51,310 nucleotides of DNA from Pandoraea terrae. GTDB lineage: Bacteria; Pseudomonadota; Gammaproteobacteria; Burkholderiales; Burkholderiaceae. Below the pieces are notes generated by a model. That model saw nothing but the letters and a program-made list of their open reading frames with translations, had not been told where the DNA came from and did not search any database. The stretch lies in assembly GCF_902459695.1 (NCBI RefSeq), contig NZ_CABPRZ010000035.1, forward strand, positions 1 to 51,310, written 5' to 3'. Of this stretch, positions 41,773 to 50,059 are shown piece after piece; the stretch's first letter is position 1, and each line of letters begins with the position of its first letter. Made by a program: the position numbers and the translations under genes.

Positions 41773-42850
41773 AAAACTGATCCAGGATGGCGGGGCGTTG
41801 CGCGCCGAGAATCCACGGCGCAATGGTTTCGCTATGCGCCGCGGCGAGCGTCACGCCGCTGTGGCAGGTGGCGAGGAACGCGCCCGGGTGGGCCGTCGAT
41901 TCCTCGTAGATCGGCAAGCCGTCGGGCGTCATCACACGCAGCGCACCCCACGCGCGCACGATGCGCGCGTCTTTGAGAATCGGGAACGGTGCGATGGCGC
42001 GGCGTGCAATATCGGCCAGCACGTCCGGCGTCACGCCGTCGTCGAAGCCGACATCCTCGGCCGAATCGCCCATCATCACGGAGCCTTCCACCGTCTGGCG
42101 CACGTAAATCGTCGGATGGGAGAGGAATGGCTTCACGCGCTCCGTCACGATGATCTGGCCGCGCAGCGGCTTGACCGGCGCCGACAGGCCAACCATCGGC
42201 GCGAGCGTGCGGTTGCCGAGACCGGCGGCCAGCACGACCCGCCCCGCGTCGAACGTGCGCTCGCCCAGACGCACGCGGAACGCGCCGCCGGCCGGGGCGA
42301 TGTCAGTGACGTTTTCGTTCGGCGCATACTCGCCGCCCGCCTGCTCGAAAGCCGCGAACAGCGCGCGCAGCGTATAGAGCGGGCTGACGTGACCGTCGTT
42401 AGGCGAATAGATCGCGCCGGCCACGTCCGGGCCGATCGCGGGCAGGCGCCGTTTCAGTTCGTGATGATCGAGGACTTCGTATTTCAACGCCGGCTCCGCC
42501 GCGAACAGGTCGCGCATGCTCGCTTGCTTGACCGCAAGCTGTTCGGCCGTCTCGGCGATGTTGAAGCCGCCGGGACGCTGGAAGCCGACGGACACCCCGG
42601 TGCGCTTCATCAGATCATCGGCAAAGGCTTGCCACGCGTTGGCCGAGTGCAGCGACCAGCGTGCGTAGTTCGTGCACGACGCGCCCTTGCCTTGCACCCA
42701 CACCAATCCGAAGTTGCCGCGCGCGGCGCGCAGCGCATTGTCCTCGCCGTCGCACACGATCACCTTCTGGCCGCGCTTGGCGAGACCGTAGGCGATCGCC
42801 ATGCCGACGAGTCCGCCGCCAATGACAGCGATATCGTAGGTTTTCTGCAT
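41750..42850 (-). CDS. DadA-like FAD-dependent oxidoreductase, opine-oxidase/HcnC-like beta subunit
   Basis: A 366-residue DAO-family flavoprotein. N-terminal FAD motif IAVIGGGLVGMAIAYGLAKR then RGNFGLVWVQGKG; C-terminal GWGALRVMTPDGLPIYEES-like end appears as AWGALRVMTPDGLPIYEEST. It oxidises a C-N bond of an amino acid or N-substituted amino acid to an imine. Its ATG directly follows the stop of the permease gene. RidA downstream and ABC genes upstream complete a transport-oxidation-imine hydrolysis set. Confidence 0.9.
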   Translation of the reverse strand: MQKTYDIAVIGGGLVGMAIAYGLAKRGQKVIVCDGEDNALRAARGNFGLVWVQGKGASCTNYARWSLHSANAWQAFADDLMKRTGVSVGFQRPGGFNIAETAEQLAVKQASMRDLFAAEPALKYEVLDHHELKRRLPAIGPDVAGAIYSPNDGHVSPLYTLRALFAAFEQAGGEYAPNENVTDIAPAGGAFRVRLGERTFDAGRVVLAAGLGNRTLAPMVGLSAPVKPLRGQIIVTERVKPFLSHPTIYVRQTVEGSVMMGDSAEDVGFDDGVTPDVLADIARRAIAPFPILKDARIVRAWGALRVMTPDGLPIYEESTAHPGAFLATCHSGVTLAAAHSETIAPWILGAQRPAILDQFYAKRFVV

Positions 42851-43660
42851 TTAATGGTTTCCTACCAGCACTTTGTTCAGTCCGTAGACGCGATCGAGGA
42901 TCAGCATCACCGCCAGCGTCAGGGCGATGATCAGCGTCGAGATCGCGGCCACGCTCGGGTCGACGGTCTCGCTCATGTTCATGTAGATGCGCACCGGCAA
43001 CGTGATCGTCGTCGGCGACGTCACAAAGATCGTCGCCGTGAGTTCGTCGAAGCTGTTGATGAACGCCAACACCCAGCCGCCCGCGACGCCGGGCAGGATC
43101 ATCGGCAAGGTCACGCGGCGGAAGGTCGTCCATTTGTCTGCGCCAAGCGAACGGGCGGCCCGTTCCGCGTCGTCGGCCTGCCCGGTTAGCGCGGCCATCA
43201 CCAGACGCAGCGCATACGGCAAGATCAGCAGCGCATGGCACACGACCAGGCTCTCGAACGAGCCGCCCAGGTCCATCAGGGTGAACAGGCGCAGGAACGC
43301 GATGCCGAGCACCACCGGCGGGATCATCAGCGGCGAGAGCAGGAATGCATTGATCGCGTCGCGGCCCGGGAAGCGGTAGCGCACGAGGCCCATCGCGGTC
43401 GGCACCGACAACGCCGTCGACAGCGTCGCGGACAGCACGCCGAGCAACAGGCTGGTGCGCAACGCCGCCTTGAAGTCCTCGTCGCCCCACAGTGATGTGA
43501 ACCAGCGCAGCGACCACGTTTTCGTCGGAATCGACAGGAAGTTGTCGGGTGTGAATGCGACCAGGCAGACCACTACCAGCGGCGCCAGGATGAACGTCAG
43601 GAACAGCAGGTGAAACACGATGGCGCCGAGGCCGTTGCGGTCGTTGTTGTTCATCGTCAT
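42851..43660 (-). CDS. ABC transporter permease 2 (PotC-like)
   Basis: A 269-residue inner-membrane protein with six helices and the permease EAA-loop near AERAARSLGADKWTTFRRVTLP. It belongs to the spermidine/putrescine or opine type. The ATG at 43660 overlaps the preceding stop as TAATG. The frame stays open far upstream through permease 1, but that is antisense-quality sequence. Confidence 0.92.
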   Translation of the reverse strand: MTMNNNDRNGLGAIVFHLLFLTFILAPLVVVCLVAFTPDNFLSIPTKTWSLRWFTSLWGDEDFKAALRTSLLLGVLSATLSTALSVPTAMGLVRYRFPGRDAINAFLLSPLMIPPVVLGIAFLRLFTLMDLGGSFESLVVCHALLILPYALRLVMAALTGQADDAERAARSLGADKWTTFRRVTLPMILPGVAGGWVLAFINSFDELTATIFVTSPTTITLPVRIYMNMSETVDPSVAAISTLIIALTLAVMLILDRVYGLNKVLVGNH

Positions 43661-44589
43661 TACCCCAGCCGGCGCGTGATGCGCTTTTCGACGGCGCGGT
43701 TGTAGCCGGTGATGATCGCCACGTTCAGGATCAGCAACACCACCGCGATGGCTGCGCCGAGCGGCCAGTTCAGCGTGCCGAGGAATTCGTCGTACGCAGT
43801 CGTCGCCACCACCTTCAGGCGGCGGCCGCCGATCAACGCAGGGGTGGCAAAGGCGCTGGCCGTCAATGCAAACACGATCAGGCTGCCCGAAAGGATCCCT
43901 GGCGTGATCTGCGGCAGCACCACGCGCCACATCACCGTGAAACGCCCGGCGCCGAGCGAACGCGCGGCATGCGCGACGGACGCGTCCAGGCGCGTGAGCG
44001 AGGTCCACACCGACAGCACCAGCAGCGGCACGAGCACGTGCACCATGGCCAACGTCACCGCGCCCATCGTGAACATCATCTGCAAGGGATGCTCGACGAT
44101 GCCGAGTTTCGTGAGCACGAGATTGATCAGCCCCTCGCGGCCCAACAGGATCGACCAGCCGAGCGTGCGCACGACCACCGAGATCAACAGCGGGCCGAGC
44201 ACCAGTACGAGACACAGCGAGCGCCACGGATCGCGCATGCGGAACAGGAAATACGCTTCCGGCACGCCGATCAGCACACACAGGAGCGTTACGCCGAGCG
44301 AGAGGAGCAGCGTGCGCAGGAAGATGGCGTAGAAATATGCGTCGGTGAGGATGTCGGCGTAGTTGTGCAGCGATTTCGCAGCGAGGATGCCACCGAGGTT
44401 CGGGTCGAAACCGTTCAGGCTCAGCACGAACGTCAGCACCAGCGGCACGGCGAGCAGCAACAGGAAATAGAGGGTGGCCGGCGCCACGAGCGCCCAGCCG
44501 GCCGCCCGCTGACGCCTTGCCGCCGATTGCACGCCCGCGTCCGGCTTGCCGGATGCGGCAGGCGCGTGAGAATTTGCGGCGGTGCTCAT
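43660..44589 (-). CDS. ABC transporter permease 1 (PotB-like)
   Basis: A 309-residue membrane protein with an N-terminal cytoplasmic tail of about 35 residues and six helices, the first WALVAPATLYFLLLLAVPLV. The EAA-loop is AHAARSLGAGRFTVMWRVVLP. The start at 44589 overlaps the ATPase stop (ATGA). It pairs with permease 2 in the importer. Confidence 0.92.
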   Translation of the reverse strand: MSTAANSHAPAASGKPDAGVQSAARRQRAAGWALVAPATLYFLLLLAVPLVLTFVLSLNGFDPNLGGILAAKSLHNYADILTDAYFYAIFLRTLLLSLGVTLLCVLIGVPEAYFLFRMRDPWRSLCLVLVLGPLLISVVVRTLGWSILLGREGLINLVLTKLGIVEHPLQMMFTMGAVTLAMVHVLVPLLVLSVWTSLTRLDASVAHAARSLGAGRFTVMWRVVLPQITPGILSGSLIVFALTASAFATPALIGGRRLKVVATTAYDEFLGTLNWPLGAAIAVVLLILNVAIITGYNRAVEKRITRRLG

Positions 44590-45638
44590 GCGCGCTCCTC
44601 CACGCGGCGCAGCGCGTCGTCGGCCCAATCAAGGCCGACCGCGTCGCCGTCGCGTGCCGCGTCATTGCCATCGTTCGACAGCAGCACGCGCAGTTCGCCG
44701 ACGCCGGTGCTGACCGTCAACACCCAATGGTTGCCGTGAAAGCTGCGCTGCCCCACGCGCCCGGCGAGGCGGCCCGCGCCCGCGCCGGTAAGGCGGATGC
44801 GTTCGGGCCGCAGGCTGAAGGTCGCGGGGCCGCTTGCGCCCAAGTGGGCCGGCACGCTGAAGCGGCTGCCATTGGCCGACAGCACGGCGGCTTCGCCCAG
44901 GCGTTCGAGATGGCCCGAAATGAAATTTGTCTGTCCGATGAAATGCGCGGCAAACGTGTGTTGCGGATCTTCATACACGGCGTTCGGCGTGTCGATGCGC
45001 ACAATGCGTCCGCCGTTGAGCAGGACCACGCGGTCGCTGATCGCCAGCGCCTCGGCCTGGTCGTGCGTCACCATGATCGTCGTGGTGCCGACCTTGCGCT
45101 GGATGGCGCGCAGTTCGTCCTGCATCTGCTCGCGCAACTTGGCGTCGAGATTTGACAACGGCTCGTCGAGCAGCAGCAACGGCGGCGCAATGACGAGCGC
45201 ACGCGCGAGCGCCACGCGCTGACGCTGGCCGCCCGACAGTTCGCGCGGATAACGCCCGGCGTGCTGGCCGAGATGGACCAGCTCGAGCGCATCCTGCACC
45301 CGGCGTTTGCGGGCCGGGGCGTCGATGCGGCGCATTTCGAGCCCGAATGCGACATTCTGCGCGACCGTCATGTGCGGAAACAGCGCGTAGCTCTGGAATA
45401 CGATGCCCAGTCCACGCTTCTCGGGCGGCATCGGCGTGAGATCACGGCCTTCGAGCAAGATGCGGCCTTCACTGGGATCGACGAATCCGGCGATCATCTG
45501 CAGCGTGGTGGTCTTGCCGCAGCCGGACGGCCCCAGCAGCGAAACGAACTCGCCGTGACCGAGGTCGAGGTCGATATTCGCCACGGCAGTGGTATCGCCG
45601 AAGCGCTTGCCGAGATTGTCGAGGCGCAGGTAGCTCAT
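44586..45638 (-). CDS. ABC transporter ATP-binding protein (PotA-like)
   Basis: A 350-residue ATPase. Walker A LLGPSGCGKTTTLQMIAG, signature LSGGQRQRVALARAL, Walker B LLLLDEPLSNLDAKLR, switch His in VTHDQAEALAISD, and a C-terminal TOBE domain from about residue 270 onward. It powers uptake of a polyamine-, opine- or amino-acid-like solute. It is 165 bases downstream of the binding-protein gene, with a hairpin in the gap. Confidence 0.94.
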   Translation of the reverse strand: MSYLRLDNLGKRFGDTTAVANIDLDLGHGEFVSLLGPSGCGKTTTLQMIAGFVDPSEGRILLEGRDLTPMPPEKRGLGIVFQSYALFPHMTVAQNVAFGLEMRRIDAPARKRRVQDALELVHLGQHAGRYPRELSGGQRQRVALARALVIAPPLLLLDEPLSNLDAKLREQMQDELRAIQRKVGTTTIMVTHDQAEALAISDRVVLLNGGRIVRIDTPNAVYEDPQHTFAAHFIGQTNFISGHLERLGEAAVLSANGSRFSVPAHLGASGPATFSLRPERIRLTGAGAGRLAGRVGQRSFHGNHWVLTVSTGVGELRVLLSNDGNDAARDGDAVGLDWADDALRRVEERA

Positions 45639-45747
45639 GAGGATGGCGTCCGGGGAAGAGAAACGTCACGCAACGTGGCGGCAAACCATGCGACGCGCGG
45701 TGACAGGCACACCTGCATGGGCAACACGGGAACGGGGGTGCGCAGCG

Positions 45748-45773
45748 GGCGGCGCGGAGATCCGCGCGCCGCC
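45748..45773 (-). other. Hairpin between binding-protein and ATPase genes
   Basis: GC-rich inverted repeat (GGCGGCGCGGA with TCCGCGCgCCGCC, one bulge) about 30 bases after the binding-protein stop, without a T-run. Such structures often keep binding-protein mRNA more abundant than the downstream genes. Confidence 0.4.
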
Positions 45774-45803
45774 GCGCGTCACGTCATACGGCGGCGCGAT
45801 TGA

Positions 45804-46859
45804 TCAACGCTCGATCTGACGGTTCCAGCGTTGGGTCCAGTCGGCCCGCTTGGCATTGACGACATCCCAGTCGACGCGTACGAGCTTGTCGATCGCCGCC
45901 GGCGACGGCACGCGTGCGGCCACGGCCATCGACAGTTGCGTCTTGCGGTTGGCCGGCGCGACGCCCTGGCTTTCGGCCAGCAGCGCCTGCGTCTGCGGCG
46001 ACAGGATCATCTGCACGAACTTCTGCGCCAGCGCATCGTTGGCCGACTTGTCGACCACGCACACGCCCATGCCGAGCGCCACCGCGCCCTCCTTTGGATA
46101 GACGAACTCGACCGGGATGCCCTGCTGACGCAACGCCTGGACACGGCCGTTGCCCCACACGGCGATGGCGACTTCGTCGGCCTGGAACAACTCAGCGATC
46201 TTGCCCGGCGACGGATCGAACGACAGGACGTTCGGCGCGATCTGCTTTTCCATGACCTGGAAGCCCGGATCGATATTGGTATCGCTGCCGCCGTTAAGCT
46301 TCGCCTCGACCAGCAGCGCGTGCAGGCCGTAGGTATTCTTGATGCTCGGCATCACCAGCTTGCCCTTGTACTTCGCGTCGCCCAGATCCTTCCACGACGT
46401 CGGCGCCGGCCAGCCCTTGGCCTGGAACAGGCGCGTGTTGTAGGCGATGCCCGTGGCAATCAAGCCGGCGGCGACGGCGTTGCCGCTCTTGAATTTCGCA
46501 ATGTCGTAGAGATCCTTGTAGACGGGCGCGTCGGCAAGCTTGCCGCAAAAGCCCATCTGGATGGCCTGGTACATCGGACCGTCATCGAGGAAGGCCACGT
46601 CCATGCCCGCTTTCCCCTTTTGCGCCTGCAGCTTGGCCAGCGTAGTGGTGGAATCGCCCGGCACCACCACGACCTTGGTGCCCGGATTGGCGTGTTCGAA
46701 CGAAGGAATCACGTCCTTCTTCAACATCTGCTCGAACGAGCCGCCATACGCGCCGACATACAGCGTCGTGTCGGCGTTGGCCTTGGCCATGCCAAGCACG
46801 AGCGACGCGGCTGCAGCGGCCATGCCGAGCTTACGAATGGTGCGGGGCGAAACCTTCAT
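45804..46859 (-). CDS. Extracellular solute-binding protein (PotD/SBP_bac-type)
   Basis: A 351-residue periplasmic protein with a signal peptide (KLGMAAAAASLVLGMAKANA) and mature start DTTLYVGAYGGSFEQML. The two-lobe pattern and AVWGNGRVQALRQQGIPVEFVYPK resemble polyamine/opine-type binding proteins. AGGAG precedes the ATG. It is the first gene of the unit with ATPase, two permeases and the oxidase set, so it delivers the substrate oxidised there. Confidence 0.93.
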   Translation of the reverse strand: MKVSPRTIRKLGMAAAAASLVLGMAKANADTTLYVGAYGGSFEQMLKKDVIPSFEHANPGTKVVVVPGDSTTTLAKLQAQKGKAGMDVAFLDDGPMYQAIQMGFCGKLADAPVYKDLYDIAKFKSGNAVAAGLIATGIAYNTRLFQAKGWPAPTSWKDLGDAKYKGKLVMPSIKNTYGLHALLVEAKLNGGSDTNIDPGFQVMEKQIAPNVLSFDPSPGKIAELFQADEVAIAVWGNGRVQALRQQGIPVEFVYPKEGAVALGMGVCVVDKSANDALAQKFVQMILSPQTQALLAESQGVAPANRKTQLSMAVAARVPSPAAIDKLVRVDWDVVNAKRADWTQRWNRQIER

Positions 46860-46932
46860 CTGGTGATCTCCTGACTCGTGTTATGACGCGAAAACGGCAA
46901 AAAATTCGCAAAACTGCTTTGTTTTCAATAGA

Positions 46933-46949
46933 ATCGTTTTCGACACGAT
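46933..46949. promoter_or_regulatory. Palindrome in the divergent gap, candidate LysR site
   Basis: ATCGT-N7-ACGAT in the 172-base divergent region between the solute-binding protein and LysR genes. Weak evidence: one short palindrome of a size LysR proteins can bind. Confidence 0.3.
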
Positions 46950-47031
46950 GACAGTCAAATCACATTTTTTCGGTCAGCCATACGCCAATGTTATAGAGAC
47001 GTTCCGATAGGGACGTTCAACGGGGCCCTTC

Positions 47032-47928
47032 ATGAAAATCCGCCAGCTCGAAGCCTTCCGCGCGCTGATCGTGCGCCAGACGGTCACCCGCGCAGCGCAA
47101 ATGCTGCATGTCTCGCAGCCGGCGGTGACGCGGCTGATCAACGATCTGGAAGCCGACGTCGGCTTCGCGTTGTTCGAACGCGCCAACGGACGGCTGCATC
47201 CGACGCCGGAAGGGATGGTGCTGTTCGAGGAAGTGGAGCGCTCGTTTGCCGGCCTCGACCGGATCGCGCAGACGGCCGAGCAGATCAAGTCGCTGCGGCG
47301 CGGCTCGCTGCACATCGCCGGCGCGCCCGCCATGGCGCTCGAATTCCTGCCGGGCGTGCTGACGGCTTTCATTCGCGAGCACGAAGGCATCAACACGACG
47401 CTGCTGATTCATGCATCGAGCATCGTGATCGATCTGGTGGTGGGACGGCGCTGCGACGTCGGTTTCATCGCGCATCCGCTCACGCACGCGGGCGCCAACA
47501 TCGAGACGATTCACAGCGCACCGATGCGCTGCATCCTGCCGCTTGGGCACCGGCTGGCCGAAAAGCCCGTCATCACGCCGGAAGACCTGCGCGGCGAGTC
47601 GTTCATCTCCTTTCCGAAGGAGTTCGACGCGCGCATGCATATCGACGGCCTGTTCGCCGAGCAACGCATCGACCGTGTGATGACAGCGGAATCCCAGTTG
47701 TCTGCCGCCATATGCGTGCTCGTCGAGCATGGCGCCGGCGTCGCGCTGATCGACCAGATCACCGCGCATTATGCGTCGCAGCGGGTCGTGGTCAAACCGT
47801 TCGAGCCGACCATCCTTTCGGAGTTCGCGGTCGTCACTTCGAACCAGCACCCGCCGTCACAATTGGCGAAAGCGTTTGTCGATTACGCCAAGCGCAGGAT
47901 TGGGGAAATTTTTCCGGTGGACGGTTGA
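47032..47928 (+). CDS. LysR-family regulator divergent from the ABC/oxidase unit
   Basis: A 298-residue LysR protein: helix-turn-helix RQTVTRAAQMLHVSQPAVTR, then LINDLEADVGFALFERANGR. The effector domain includes ETIHSAPMRCILPLGHRLAE and HGAGVALIDQI. The N-terminus resembles opine/arginine-type regulators (OccR/NocR), which sit divergent to opine uptake and oxidase operons, as here. It probably activates the transport-oxidase genes in response to the transported compound (inference). Confidence 0.92.
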   Translation: MKIRQLEAFRALIVRQTVTRAAQMLHVSQPAVTRLINDLEADVGFALFERANGRLHPTPEGMVLFEEVERSFAGLDRIAQTAEQIKSLRRGSLHIAGAPAMALEFLPGVLTAFIREHEGINTTLLIHASSIVIDLVVGRRCDVGFIAHPLTHAGANIETIHSAPMRCILPLGHRLAEKPVITPEDLRGESFISFPKEFDARMHIDGLFAEQRIDRVMTAESQLSAAICVLVEHGAGVALIDQITAHYASQRVVVKPFEPTILSEFAVVTSNQHPPSQLAKAFVDYAKRRIGEIFPVDG

Positions 47929-48273
47929 GAGGATGCGGGCGCTGCCGCGCCGAGCGTTGCCGCCATGAGATGCGTCGTAGCGGTTCGGCCATCGGCGTCG
48001 ACGGCGCTCCGATTCGCAGGAAATCCTCTCGCGGGCTGAACTTTTGCGCCGCGATCTCCGACAGCCGGTCAAACATGATGCCGCTCGGCGCATGGCGCAG
48101 CCGGCCGCACAAGTCACTCGCATGGTGCTCAGGCAATCCTGCCCCGCAAGCGCGTGCTCCGCCAGCATCGCGCGCAAATCGGCATAGCCGGCGTGCACGG
48201 CAATGGCGGCGTGACTGTAGACGCTCGCTGACGTCGGGGTGCGGCTGCGCGCTACTTCATTGCATTCGTTCAT
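47834..48273 (-). pseudogene. Possible frameshifted gene downstream of the ankyrin protein
   Basis: An ATG at 48273, 25 bases after the ankyrin stop with GGAGAC upstream, opens a coding-like stretch (residues NECNEVARSRTPTSASVYSH and AGYADLRAMLAEHALAGQD). Near 48130 coding-like composition shifts to another frame (GIMFDRLSEIAAQKFSPRED, then FLRIGAPSTPMAEPLRR). Neither half is recognised. The joined frame would overlap the 3' end of the LysR gene by about 95 bases, so it is probably a decayed gene or two chance frames. Confidence 0.3.
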
Positions 48274-48297
48274 CGTCGCTGTCTCCGTTGGGTTCGT

Positions 48298-49611
48298 TCA
48301 TCGGGTGAAACTCGTCAGCAATTCGCGCAACGTCCGATATCTCAGGAACTCGCCGCCTTCGCGCGCCGCCAGCTTGTCGAGTGCCCAAATCGGATCGATG
48401 GCAGGCTCACCTTCGCCTGAACGGAATGGAAAGCCCCGCATGTGAAGGTCCACCAACCAATGAACGAGCCGGTCATAAGCCCCCGCGCTGCCGCCCCCTG
48501 CGTTGAAGCAGGCGATCAGCATGACAATCACGAGCGTCTCTCGCGTGCCGCCGATATCGCGCACATCGGCGCCAGCAGTCATCAGGCAGCCGACGGTGTC
48601 CAGGCAATGATCGAGGTGCGCCGGATCGCGATCGCATGGCCTCGGCACCCCCTCCCGGTCCCCGAACGAGAGTAGCGGGGTACGTCCGCCGCTGTCGCGC
48701 GCGTGCAGGTCGGCGCCAGCCGCCAACAATGCGCGTATCACGGGCACATTGCCATGCCGTGCAGCGTAGTGAAGCGGCGAGGCGCCAGGCACCGAATAGG
48801 TTGGGCCACGATGGTTCGGCAGCGCCGTGCAATTGGGCGACGCCACGTTGGGCGGCAGGCAATGGGCAAGCAGCCACCGGACGTCCGCCTCGCTCCCGTT
48901 CATGCGGGTCACATACAGCAACGGCGGCTCGCCGCTGTGCATGGTCAACCGCTGCGAGTCCGGCGCCAGTGCAATCACCGGGGCAAGCAATTGCCGTGCG
49001 CGAGCCCGTGCGTGCAGGTCCCCGCCTGCCGGCAGCGGAGCCAGCGCCATGCAACTCCTGTCAATCGCCTGGCGCACAACCGGGTCGGAGAGGACGTCGC
49101 GGCCAAACAACTGCAGGGTGCATAACGTGAAGAAATCGACGCCGGCCGGGTCACCGGATTCCGTCTCATCCATGGCGTCGATCCAATCGGCGGCCGTCGG
49201 TATTTCGATGATTTCGCGTGCGAGCGCCCCGGGCGGGGCGACTTGGAGCAGTGGAATCAAGCGGCGCGCCAGGCGTCTTTCCATCCCCGCGCGCAACAAC
49301 ATGTCGATATCGAATTCGCCGGGCGCACAGAGCAGCAATTCCGCAAGCGCCTCGCGTACCACGCGATCCTGGCGATGGCATCCTGCCAGCATCGCGTGGA
49401 TTTCTTCGGCAACCCGACTGCGCGGGGACATGGCTCGCGCCATCATGGCGCTGCGAATCTTGCGCCCAATCGCGGACGAACTCAGCGTCTCGCGAAGCTC
49501 GTCGACGGACTGCGTTGCCGCCCGTTCGATCAAGGAATGGGGATCGGCGGGGGAGAATACGCAACGCGACGGTTGCGTAGGGGAGGAAGACAACGGGAAA
49601 GTGGACGGCAT
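48298..49611 (-). CDS. Ankyrin-repeat-containing protein
   Basis: A 437-residue protein. The clearest ankyrin repeat is SPLHYAARHGNVPVIRALL (about residues 288-306) followed by AAGADLHARDSGGRTPLL; a more degenerate repeat ends near MTAGADVRD. The N-terminal ~250 residues are helical and unrecognised. No signal peptide. Ankyrin proteins mediate protein contacts; in host-associated bacteria some are effectors, for which there is no direct evidence here. The last ~90 residues hold WALDKLAAREGGEFLRYRTL. Confidence 0.75.
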   Translation of the reverse strand: MPSTFPLSSSPTQPSRCVFSPADPHSLIERAATQSVDELRETLSSSAIGRKIRSAMMARAMSPRSRVAEEIHAMLAGCHRQDRVVREALAELLLCAPGEFDIDMLLRAGMERRLARRLIPLLQVAPPGALAREIIEIPTAADWIDAMDETESGDPAGVDFFTLCTLQLFGRDVLSDPVVRQAIDRSCMALAPLPAGGDLHARARARQLLAPVIALAPDSQRLTMHSGEPPLLYVTRMNGSEADVRWLLAHCLPPNVASPNCTALPNHRGPTYSVPGASPLHYAARHGNVPVIRALLAAGADLHARDSGGRTPLLSFGDREGVPRPCDRDPAHLDHCLDTVGCLMTAGADVRDIGGTRETLVIVMLIACFNAGGGSAGAYDRLVHWLVDLHMRGFPFRSGEGEPAIDPIWALDKLAAREGGEFLRYRTLRELLTSFTR

Positions 49612-49810
49612 GGCGCGGAGCGAAGCGACTGGCTCGCCAGACCGGCCGCAAAGTCATGCTCGCGGGATCCGGCAAACCAATACGGAATGGCGAGTTTGCG
49701 CCACCGCCACCGCCGCCGCTGCCGATTTCGCTCACGTGGCTTTGGATTCCGTATCGTGGCGTTTTCCGCTGGCGAACGGCGCGCCCTGACTCGCCGTTCC
49801 CGAGGGAATC

Positions 49811-49982
49811 TTATCCACAGATTTTGTTCACAACACTGTGGATAACCACTTCACACGCCTATCTAACTCATTGAGCCATAAGCCATTTGCATCCGCCCTC
49901 GGCGATCGGAGCAATTGTCGGCGTATTAACGATTCCGTGGCCGCCACTTATCCACAGATTTTGTGAGCAAGGGTGTGGACAA
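49811..49982. other. Cluster of four DnaA boxes in two inverted pairs
   Basis: TTATCCACA at 49811-49819 and 49948-49956, TGTGGATAA at 49837-49845, and TGTGGACAA (one mismatch) at 49974-49982. Each pair is the same unit: TTATCCACAGATTTTGT, nine bases, then TGTGGAnAA, repeated in direct orientation 137 bases apart. They lie in the 448-base gap 49612-50059, which holds no gene I can support. No dnaA, dnaN, rpmH or parAB is nearby, so this may be a DnaA-titrating or regulatory locus, or an origin. Confidence 0.6.
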
Positions 49983-50059
49983 ACGACGCAAAACTCACGC
50001 AAGCCCATGATCTGAAAGCCATTTCGATGCGCGCGCGGCGTCTGCGCATCGCTGCCGCC

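Noticed and set aside
41798-43189. 463-codon plus frame opposite the DadA-like and permease genes
   Set aside because: Arg/His-rich shadow of overlapping, well-supported minus-strand genes.
42851-44671. 606-codon minus frame, apparently a fusion of two permeases
   Set aside because: Only the last 269 codons are the PotC-like permease. The upstream part is the wrong frame of the PotB-like gene, and a TAATG junction at 43660 sets the real start.
49612-50059. Chromosomal origin of replication
   Set aside because: Four DnaA boxes are present, but no AT-rich unwinding tract is obvious and no dnaA, dnaN, rpmH or parAB is nearby. Kept as a DnaA-box locus only.
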